Of a stretch of 64,000 bases of DNA, positions 10,006 to 17,612 are shown piece after piece. Location: contig NC_012862.1 in NCBI RefSeq assembly GCF_000026945.1, positions 736,501 to 800,500 of the forward strand, in the 5' to 3' direction. This stretch comes from Candida dubliniensis CD36 (lineage: Eukaryota > Ascomycota > Pichiomycetes > Serinales > Debaryomycetaceae). Within the stretch, counting starts at the first letter, position 1. Each line of letters opens with the position of its first letter. The position numbers were made by a program, and so were the translations under genes. The notes below the pieces were generated by a model. It searched no databases, had not been told where the DNA came from, and saw only the letters and a program-made list of their open reading frames with translations.

Positions 10006-11078
10006 GGTCACACAAACCAAGAAACTGAGAAGACATAAACGTTGTTTGTGACTTCTTTTTTGCATATTCTTGAAGGAACAAAAAAAGAAACCTTGAAGAT
10101 AGGATTGAAATATTAGAGTATATTAACAGACGCAGCAACACATCTGTATTTAACATAATATAAAACCATCATCGCAAAAGGAGGCGGTAACAGAGGACAT
10201 GGCATTATTAATTAATAATTACCGATTTAAATAAGAAAAATATAATAATCAGCATGTATAAAATGATGAGTCATTTACTTGGTTGTTAAGAAATGTTTAC
10301 TTGATTACTATTGCTGCAAAATGGATTATCAGTTTTTCCGGAAAAAAAAAAAAGAAAAGAACAAATGGATACGATAAGATACAGAACAAAAAAAATTGCT
10401 ACAATCATAACATTCTCTTTATAAACGTATATCGTACCAATTGATATTATTCATAAGATAAACCCAGGAGGAAACATTTAAAAGAAATCAAATCAAATAT
10501 GGGGGTCAGGTTGTTCCAACAATAAAGATGAACAGCCGTAAACTATCGTGCGACTTTACTGTGTCCGCGAATTGGCTAAGTTTGTAATTGTATATTCATA
10601 TTGGTTTCAACATGCCTTACATAGTTATTTCCCTTTAAAAAAGGAAGTACTTAACACTGATACTATCAACGAATACTAAGAACTTTATATTAAGCAGGTT
10701 GAATAACAGATTTTGAAGAATGCTCCTAATTAAAGCGCACGGCACTTTGTTGTTGGGACTTTGTGTCAAACAGTAACAATAGTCCCAAGGCAATCAGGAG
10801 GTGGAATCTAATAACAAGAAAAATGTTGATTCTATTTTATCAAACGATTTCTTTCTTTTTTTTTTTTTTTTTCGAAAATGTCAAGATGAGAGGCTAAAAA
10901 GAATCGTAGGGCCCGAAAACCGACGAAATAAACGCCCTTGTGATAACATCGAAAACAATTAAAGTATTCTAAATTAAAAAAAAAAAAAAGTAATCTTTAG
11001 TTATATCTCTATATTTCTATTATATTTTGAAGACCTCTTTACTACAACTATTTCATTTTTCTTCATTAACACCATATC
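10006..11078. other. Intergenic, FCY2 upstream region
   Basis: No gene is supported. The region contains the hairpin-forming repeat at 10753-10788 (listed separately), a long T run (about 10855-10872), a poly-A tract near 10975-10989, and AT-rich sequence leading to the FCY2 start. It probably holds the FCY2 promoter. Confidence 0.55.
10753..10788. repeat. Short inverted repeat (hairpin) upstream of FCY2
   Basis: TTGGGACT (10753-10760) and AGTCCCAA (10781-10788) are perfect reverse complements. The adjacent TTGT and ACAA extend the stem to 12 pairs with a single bulged base. It lies about 290 bp before the FCY2 start. Function is unknown; it may be a protein-binding palindrome or chance. Confidence 0.4.
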
Positions 11079-12656
11079 ATGGCAGAGAATTACGATTTAG
11101 AGCAACAAGTAACCAAGGCACTGAAAACCAACTTTAATGTGGAAAAAATTGTGATTGATAAGAGTAATGATGAGGGAGATCCCCTTACAACAACCATTGA
11201 ACAACCGCCAACCAGTGATTCCTCATTAAAAGCAACAAATTGGGTTGATAAAATCGGACTTAAAATAAATGCTGAAATCAGAGGTATCGAAAGAGTTCCT
11301 GAATCTGAACGTCATGACAATTCATTATTATCCCCCTTCTTAGTGTTTTTATCACCAAATATGGTCATTAGTGGGTTGTCAATTGGATCATTAGGGCCAG
11401 TAGCATATAATTTAGATATGAGGACAAGCATTGTTATAATCACAATATTTTGTTTCCTTGGAAGTATTCCTGTTGGGTTTTTCAGTGCCTTTGGTATGCG
11501 TTTTGGTATCCGTCAACAAATATTATCAAGATACTTTACTGGCAATATCATGGGAAGAATTTTCGCTTTGTTTAATGTCATCTCTTGTATTGGTTGGAAT
11601 GCGGTTAATGTAATTCCTTGTGCTGAGCTATTAAACTCTGTTGGTCCATTACCTCCTTGGGCTGGCTGTTTGATCTTGGTTGGTTGTACATGTATCTTTG
11701 CGGTGTTTGGTTATAAAACTGTTCATTTGTATGAAAAATATTCTTGGATACCTAATTTTATTGTGTTTATGATCATTATTGCCAAATTCTCTCAAACTCA
11801 TGCATTTAATTGGGGTGAAAGAAAATCTGGTCCAACTGAAGCTGGTAATGTGTTGAGTTTTATATCTGCTATATTTGGTTTTACTGTGGGATGGATTCCC
11901 CTGCTGGCTGATTATACTGTTTATATGCCTGCAAATACTAATCCTTGGAAAGTTGCCTTTGCCATGACCACTGGATTATCATTACCAGCAATGTTTACAG
12001 CACTTTTGGGAGCAGCAATAGGAACAAGTGTGAACTTAAATGGATCAAGATTTGAACAAGCATACAATAAAAATTCAACTGGAGGATTGGTTTATGAAAT
12101 ATTATGTGGTGACAATAATAATAAAGGTTATCGATTTATTGTTGTTGTGTTTGCTCTTGGTGCTATAGCCAATGGTATCCCTGGATCTTATTCTTTGTCT
12201 CTTGCCATCCAATGTATATGGAGTCAATTTGCTCGAGTACCAAGAATCGCTTGGTGTATTTTGGGAAATTTGGTAGCATTGGCATTTTCTATCCTGGCAT
12301 ATTATAAATTCCAAGATACCATGTCGAATTTTTTGTCAATTATTGCCTATAACGTATCGATTTATTTGAGTATATCCTTGACGGAACATTTTATTTATCG
12401 TAGAGGATTTTCTGGGTATGATGTTACTGATTTTAATAATTATAAAACCATGCCTGTTGGAATAGCTGGAGTTGTGGCATTTTGTTTTGGGATTTGTTCT
12501 ACAGTGCTTTCAATGAACCAAACTTGGTACCAAGGAGTCATCGCAAGAAAGATTGGTGACAATGGTGGTGATATTTCGTTTGAAATGAATATTATGTTTG
12601 CCTTTATTGGTTACAACTTGGTTAGACCATTTGAATTAAAATACTTTGGGAGATAA
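11079..12656 (+). CDS. FCY2: Purine-cytosine permease (NCS1 family)
   Basis: The 525-residue protein has a hydrophilic N-terminus of about 90 residues, including RGIERVPESER, typical of Fcy2-type NCS1 carriers. About 12 membrane segments follow. Family landmarks are FLSPNMVISGLSIGSLGP (about 90-107), FGMRFGIRQQILSRYFTG (about 139-156) and ADYTVYMP (277-284). In yeasts such proteins import cytosine, adenine, guanine and hypoxanthine with protons and also take up flucytosine. Residues 275-276 are encoded by CTG CTG (11901-11906), which would be Ser-Ser in a CUG clade species and fit better before ADYTVYMP. The specific symbol among the FCY paralogues is inferred from remembered gene order. Confidence 0.9.
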   Translation: MAENYDLEQQVTKALKTNFNVEKIVIDKSNDEGDPLTTTIEQPPTSDSSLKATNWVDKIGLKINAEIRGIERVPESERHDNSLLSPFLVFLSPNMVISGLSIGSLGPVAYNLDMRTSIVIITIFCFLGSIPVGFFSAFGMRFGIRQQILSRYFTGNIMGRIFALFNVISCIGWNAVNVIPCAELLNSVGPLPPWAGCLILVGCTCIFAVFGYKTVHLYEKYSWIPNFIVFMIIIAKFSQTHAFNWGERKSGPTEAGNVLSFISAIFGFTVGWIPLLADYTVYMPANTNPWKVAFAMTTGLSLPAMFTALLGAAIGTSVNLNGSRFEQAYNKNSTGGLVYEILCGDNNNKGYRFIVVVFALGAIANGIPGSYSLSLAIQCIWSQFARVPRIAWCILGNLVALAFSILAYYKFQDTMSNFLSIIAYNVSIYLSISLTEHFIYRRGFSGYDVTDFNNYKTMPVGIAGVVAFCFGICSTVLSMNQTWYQGVIARKIGDNGGDISFEMNIMFAFIGYNLVRPFELKYFGR

Positions 12657-12774
12657 TTAGAAACCAATACTGAAAAGTTTGAAGATTTGTGTATTGTGAT
12701 TGTATATTTTTGGTAAGATTCATTTGAAATTAAAAATAAATGAAAAAATCCAGAGAACAGCAAATACCCACCAC

Positions 12775-12918
12775 TTAAAACTTATCAGAACCGTACTGAT
12801 TTAGTTCAAAACTACTTTTGAATCTGCTACTACTATTGGATTTTGAACAGAACCAAGCCGTAAAGATAGCACCGAAAATGCCAACCATGAGAGGATAATC
12901 CAGTGTGTCATGTGGCAT
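12775..12918 (-). CDS. Possible 47-residue single-span membrane protein
   Basis: A short ORF starting at the ATG at 12918 and ending with TAA at 12775-12777. It begins MPHDTLDYP (CTG at codon 6 would read Ser), has a hydrophobic segment about residues 9-25 (PLMVGIFGAIFTAWFC), then a Ser/Lys-rich hydrophilic tail ending GSDKF. The acidic head, single span and polar tail resemble small mitochondrial or ER membrane proteins. I recognise no family. It is convergent with FCY2, 118 bp from its stop. Random occurrence is possible because it is so short. Confidence 0.35.
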   Translation of the reverse strand: MPHDTLDYPLMVGIFGAIFTAWFCSKSNSSSRFKSSFELNQYGSDKF

Positions 12919-14450
12919 CGAAGTTTTAGAGTTTAAATTTGATTAAAGAACAAAAGAGCTCAGATTGAGACTTCTTTCGTTATTCAAGGAGTGAATATCA
13001 GAAAAAAAAAAAACCAATTGTGATGCAAATATTTACATAAATTTATTTCTTTATATTATAAACTTTACCAGACCAAAATCTAAATTGAAAGTGAATGGAA
13101 ATTACATAGCTGTTGTTGTGGTTACAGTCGTCCTTACAATATCCTAGCTTTATAATGTGGAGATTTGTTTTTGCATAAAGGTTATTTGAAAATCAACATA
13201 TAGTATAGATGTCTGGAGTCAATTCTTATACATAAGAAATAAATAGAGTTGTAATTGGAAGAATTAAATAATAAGTTTAGGAGAGAAAGAAAAGCTTGTC
13301 CAAAAAGTGGAGTTACTATTTTAACCTATGATTGGTGATCGCCAATGGCTTGCATAAAAACAATGGTTGCCGGCTATAAGTCGCCGAAATAAGACTTACC
13401 AATATAAACTTTTAACGTAGTTATCAGGAAGAAGTCAAACCTGTGTTTGTGTAAATGTGAAATATTCAAATAACAATGTCTACTGCCCAATGTTTAAAGC
13501 AGAACCGAGTCACATAAAAGTAGTAATAGCAACAGAAATTGGAAATCTCAACGAGTAATCAGTTCCCAACCATTTCAACATTTTCAACGATCGTTGCGTT
13601 GGCCCGAAAATACGACCCACCATTACTACACCTAGAAACAAATAAAATAAACATTAGCGGAATGTAACGACAACAACGACGAGGGGGTTGGGTTAGAGCT
13701 AGAGTTTCTGGTTTGTCGTACCTTGTTTGGGGTTCTTTCCCCACGATTGGAATTACTTGACTGTTCCCTCTCAAAACTCCTCTTTTTTTTTTTTTTTTGC
13801 TCCGCTTTCTAAAATGTAGTATTTTTTTTTTTTGGCAACCACCCTAAGAAAATAATAAAACAGATTTAACGTTGTAATAAATATCCAATTTCTGTGGTCA
13901 ATGCCAATAATGTTACGTTATATTAGATTTTGTATTGTAAAGAAAATTATAATTATGATCTAATTAAACTGCCATTTGAAAATTATTGGAAAACTTAATC
14001 TAGAACGCAACAACAACAACTCACAGACACTAAAAAAGAAAAGCAAAGTGTTTCTGCAGCATCACCATCATTCCATACATAAAACATCTACCTATATGAA
14101 ACAAATACAGACAACGTCATAGCTTGAGTCTTTCCACAGTATATGCGAAGTTCTAGAACTACTTTTTGGTGGATACACATAAAAAAATGTAACAGAGAAT
14201 CTAGGTTGATCAAAATCAAGCCTTGTTACCACGCTATAGTTAGCTCTGCTGGATCTTACATCCAAACCCCGTCATCATCATCCCTTCTCCACCAAAAAAA
14301 AGAAATTTGTTAAGAGTAGCTTATAATACTAAAAATGCCTGATTAAGATAAAAGTTTGAAATAGTTGAAAAATTCCCCATATAATACGTTGTTGTTGTTG
14401 TTGCCATCTCAACAATAAAATAGGGGAATGATTTACTAATTATTAGAAGT
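12919..14450. other. Intergenic, 5' flank of the retrotransposon
   Basis: No supported gene. The region contains T runs (about 13780-13798 and 13820-13836) and a GTT trinucleotide run near 14385-14403. A 71-residue minus-strand frame at 13559-13774 has no recognisable features. Confidence 0.5.
14447..14450. repeat. Left target-site duplication (AAGT)
   Basis: The four bases before the 5' LTR are repeated exactly after the 3' LTR at 16206-16209. Confidence 0.8.
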
Positions 14451-14698
14451 TGTTGTAAAACAGGATCTGCAATATTTTATGTGCAGTCCTTTTGAATTCA
14501 ACTCAGAGAGTTCGACGAATCCTTTATAATTGCTAATTTATTATTCTCTATTATATACTACTTCTCTTTTGAAAGACAATTCACATTTTATTATTTTCAA
14601 TTATTACATACTGATAATTAGCTTCGAATCTATAGAAAGTTAGAGCAACACATATTATCCGTCGTAATATCTAAATAATAAAACCTAGGAATACTTCA
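14451..14698 (+). repeat. 5' LTR, 248 bp
   Basis: Starts TGTTGTAAAACAGG and ends AATACTTCA. The copy at 15958-16205 matches it without indels or visible mismatches. No tRNA primer-binding site is obvious directly after it; the nearest TGG is at 14713, 15 nt inside the element. Confidence 0.93.
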
Positions 14699-14777
14699 TA
14701 AAATTAATTTTCTGGAACTTTATTATCAACGTTAAGAGAAACTTTAAACTTTAAGCGAATTTCTGCAACCTACCGTC

Positions 14778-15965
14778 ATGGCTAGAAACCAGAAGAAACA
14801 AGAACAGGAATCTGTTCCTGAAACCCCAGCTACCACTTCATCTGCTGCTGAACAAGCTGCTGGACAAACTATTGATCAAGGTCCTGAAGCCCAAATGTTT
14901 GTTACTGCTGACCAATTTGCGGAATTTCGTCAACAAGTGATGGAAATGTTCAAACAGCAAAGCGAAACTATCACTAACCAAATCTATAAGGTTATCAATG
15001 AGACCAATGCTGCTCAAGCTGAAGCTATTGCCGTCAACCGTGAGAGAGAAAACGTTTTGGATGAACAAGCCAAACGTATTGTCGAGGGAGCCCAGGAAAA
15101 ATTCGACCATGTTGATGAGCATGTTGACGCTCAAGCTGAATTTATTCAAGCCACTGCTCAAAAGGTTGATGAATTGGCTGCCAAAATGGAGAAACAACGT
15201 TCCAATCCAACCTTTGGTCATGATAATGATGCTCCTCCAGGTCAATGGAATGTTCCTCCAACTGCTGACCATGCTTTTGGCCCACCGCCATCTCAGGCTT
15301 ATGGTGCACCTCCTAATGAGTTTGGTTTTGAACCTTATGAGGACGAACCTTCCCCAGTCTCCCCACGTGAAATTGCTGCCCAAATTCGGAGGGTTATGCC
15401 AACGTTCATGGTCCAAGCTTTTCCCCCTCTGCCACCTGAAGCCGAATTTATTGAAGAAGTCGCCATGCTTCGTTTACACGAGCTTGTCGTTAAAGGGAAG
15501 AGTGTGGATAAGCATAACGATGCTAAAACTCAAAAAATGGCTTATCAAAAAATGATGAGTGCTCCATTTGGTATTCCAGCTAATTTTCAAAAAGGCCAAT
15601 GGGTATATCGTAGACGAAAGAAACTGGCCAAGAATCAATATAATTTCGATGGTCCTTTCCTTATTGAAGAAGTTCGAAATAACAATAGCTATATCATTTC
15701 TCGAAATGGAAAAAGGGAAAAGGGAACTTATCACCATGACATGTTAAAACCTGCTTTTGCTCTTGAAGATTCTCCAATCACGGCTTTATCAAACTTTCAA
15801 AAATCCATGCAAGAAATCGAACATCGTGTATTAGGTAAAATGTTCGATGAGATTAAGGTACGGGTAATAATGTTGTCGGATATTATGAAGAATAGAAAAC
15901 CCGTAAAAATTGACGCTGTGATGACACATCCTCAATTTTATGAGAGAGAGAGAGTGATGTTGTAA
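14778..15965 (+). CDS. Gag-integrase-tail fusion ORF of the deleted retrotransposon
   Basis: The 395-residue ORF is uninterrupted. Residues 1-30 are Gln/Ala-rich, about 45-140 form a helical coiled-coil-like Gag-type region, and about 150-195 are Pro-rich. From about residue 215 the sequence looks like the end of a Ty3/gypsy integrase, with a helix (AMLRLHELVVKGKSVDKH) and QKGQWVYRRRKK (271-282). DGPFLIEEV with the GPF triplet at 292-294 and HHDMLKP (320-325) complete the GPY/F module. An Asp/Lys-containing tail reaches the stop, which lies inside the first bases of the 3' LTR. There is no CCHC knuckle, DSG, YxDD or DDE catalytic block. The deletion junction probably falls around residues 190-215 and preserves the frame. 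Confidence 0.85.
   Translation: MARNQKKQEQESVPETPATTSSAAEQAAGQTIDQGPEAQMFVTADQFAEFRQQVMEMFKQQSETITNQIYKVINETNAAQAEAIAVNRERENVLDEQAKRIVEGAQEKFDHVDEHVDAQAEFIQATAQKVDELAAKMEKQRSNPTFGHDNDAPPGQWNVPPTADHAFGPPPSQAYGAPPNEFGFEPYEDEPSPVSPREIAAQIRRVMPTFMVQAFPPLPPEAEFIEEVAMLRLHELVVKGKSVDKHNDAKTQKMAYQKMMSAPFGIPANFQKGQWVYRRRKKLAKNQYNFDGPFLIEEVRNNNSYIISRNGKREKGTYHHDMLKPAFALEDSPITALSNFQKSMQEIEHRVLGKMFDEIKVRVIMLSDIMKNRKPVKIDAVMTHPQFYERERVML
15942..15957 (+). other. Polypurine tract of the retrotransposon
   Basis: A purine-rich GAGA run sits immediately 5' of the 3' LTR and is interrupted only by one T. It is the expected plus-strand primer site and also encodes the last residues of the ORF. Confidence 0.7.
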
Positions 15966-16205
15966 AACAGGATCTGCAATATTTTATGTGCAGTCCTTTT
16001 GAATTCAACTCAGAGAGTTCGACGAATCCTTTATAATTGCTAATTTATTATTCTCTATTATATACTACTTCTCTTTTGAAAGACAATTCACATTTTATTA
16101 TTTTCAATTATTACATACTGATAATTAGCTTCGAATCTATAGAAAGTTAGAGCAACACATATTATCCGTCGTAATATCTAAATAATAAAACCTAGGAATA
16201 CTTCA
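15958..16205 (+). repeat. 3' LTR, 248 bp
   Basis: Identical by eye to the 5' LTR at a constant offset of 1,507 bp. It starts TGTTGTAAAA, ends in CTTCA, and contains the stop codon of the element ORF at 15963-15965. Confidence 0.93.
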
Positions 16206-17063
16206 AAGTTTAAACAGAGAATAAAAATCTTTATAAATTCTTTTGAATAAAGTTGTTGGAAGTGGTGGTGGTGGGCAGTGTAAACTTTGATGAGTACTAT
16301 TTTTATGGGGGGGGGGGGGCACCAGTCGTTGTTGTGGTTGTCTAGTCGTACTGTGACCCCTCTCTGTATAAAACCAATTTTAGACAATAGTTAAACCATA
16401 AAAACCAAAATTTTTAGTTTTTCTCCCCCCCTTTTTTTTCTTTGGTTCGGTTATTCTCTTTTTCTGCTCAACATCGGTTACGTTGACTACCGCCACTATG
16501 CGGCCACAACCCCCCCTCGATTGAAAGATCTCCAAACCAATGAATTTTGCATTTGCATTTGCATACACATACACATGGGCCCATGTTGTGATAAGAATGG
16601 TAAATTAGACTTGTATAGTTAACACACCCTGAACCGTGGAGGGGGAGAAGGGAAAAGGAGTAGTAAATTATCCTTATTCTTTACTTTATCTACAGCACTA
16701 TTACGCAATTGATTCGACAATATATGCCATACATAGTTTTAATACCAATGATGTATAGAAATGAATGAATGAATGACTGTATTGATATGATATATGTATA
16801 TGTTATATAAGAGTTATAAACGAAATTTGAAACAACAGAAAACAAAAATTGAACTTTAAAAATCATAATTAATCTCTTGTTCTCCACCAAATAAAAATCC
16901 TTTAAATAATCAAATCAAAAAATAAATTAAAAAAAAAAAAGAAGTAACCTAACCCAAGCCCGATCCAAACTATAACCGAATCAATCCAGAAATGAAAAAA
17001 ACACTATTATCATTATTATCTTTATTAGTATTATTATTATTATTATTAGTAGTAGTATTATTA
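16206..17063. other. Intergenic, 3' flank of the retrotransposon
   Basis: Begins with the right target duplication AAGT (16206-16209). It contains a 13-base G run near 16307-16319, C runs near 16423 and 16511, and a TTA/TAG trinucleotide repeat tract (about 17005-17065) just downstream of the next gene. No gene is supported. Confidence 0.5.
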
Positions 17064-17612
17064 TTAATAAGGAATATTGGGGGTGAAGTTGTATAACCAT
17101 TTTTGATAATTATTTTGAATCAATTTATTGTTTTCAATAATAATTAAATCATTATCATTCAAAGCGTTACCATTAAATAAATCTCTGGTGCAATTATGAC
17201 TATTATTGTTGCTATTGTTTAATTTTTGCTTGCATATGCAGCATTCATATAGAAATTGATCATCATCGTGTTGATCTTGATCTTCATTTGCAAATGTAGA
17301 ATAAGGCGAGGAGGAGGAGGACGATGAAGAATTGTATGTATAAGAATAGTAAGGTTGTAATGGAGAAGTCGACATTTGTTGTGGCAAGACTAACGGCGAA
17401 GGAGGTAAAGAAGATTCATTACCACTCGCTATAATTGAGGTTGATCTGGAGCTTGTCAATGCAGGTATATTTGTTGTTGTAGTGGTGTAGTTATTGGTAT
17501 TTTCATAATCAACATAAGAAGATGGGATATTGTCTTCCAAGTTCATTTCAAATATGTCATCATCGTAATAACTACTGTTATTGCTAGTAGTTGAAGTAGT
17601 TGCGTAAGCCAT
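17064..17612 (-). CDS. Low-complexity protein of unknown function with a Cys-rich motif
   Basis: I do not recognise this 182-residue protein. The N-terminal two thirds are Ser/Thr/Asn/Tyr-rich with homopolymeric stretches (Thr 43-47, Ser around 96-103) and acidic patches. The last third has LYECCICKQKL, a C-x2-C arrangement (C126, C129 within CCICK), followed by a His-Asn-Cys about 15 residues later. This could form a small metal site, but that is inference. The C-terminus ends WLYNFTPNIPY. The upstream non-coding region is about 5 kb, a feature often seen in front of regulated genes in this yeast group. Confidence 0.6.
   Translation of the reverse strand: MAYATTSTTSNNSSYYDDDIFEMNLEDNIPSSYVDYENTNNYTTTTTNIPALTSSRSTSIIASGNESSLPPSPLVLPQQMSTSPLQPYYSYTYNSSSSSSSSPYSTFANEDQDQHDDDQFLYECCICKQKLNNSNNNSHNCTRDLFNGNALNDNDLIIIENNKLIQNNYQKWLYNFTPNIPY

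Larger units (their letters stand above)
14451..16205 (+). mobile_element. Internally deleted Ty3/gypsy-type LTR retrotransposon (Tca3-like)
   Basis: This complete 1,755-bp element has two 248-bp LTRs offset by 1,507 bp that are identical by eye. Each begins TG and ends CA. The whole is flanked by a 4-bp direct repeat AAGT (14447-14450 and 16206-16209), the target-site duplication. A purine tract of GA repeats immediately precedes the 3' LTR. The only ORF joins a Gag-like N-terminus to an integrase C-terminal GPY/F module; protease, reverse transcriptase, RNase H and the integrase core are absent. It must therefore depend on a helper element. C. albicans has a known Ty3/gypsy family, Tca3, and I recall deletion derivatives of it; identity with Tca3 is inferred. 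Identical LTRs imply recent insertion. Confidence 0.9.

Noticed and set aside
9622..10065. 147-residue frame on the minus strand
   Set aside because: It runs antisense through the tRNA-Glu gene and has no protein-like features.
13559..13774. 71-residue frame
   Set aside because: No recognisable domain; mixed composition near homopolymers; could be chance.
14713..14730. TGG-starting segment as a tRNA primer-binding site
   Set aside because: It starts 15 nt inside the LTR border and I could not match it to a tRNA 3' end; the element may be self-primed or use a tRNA fragment.
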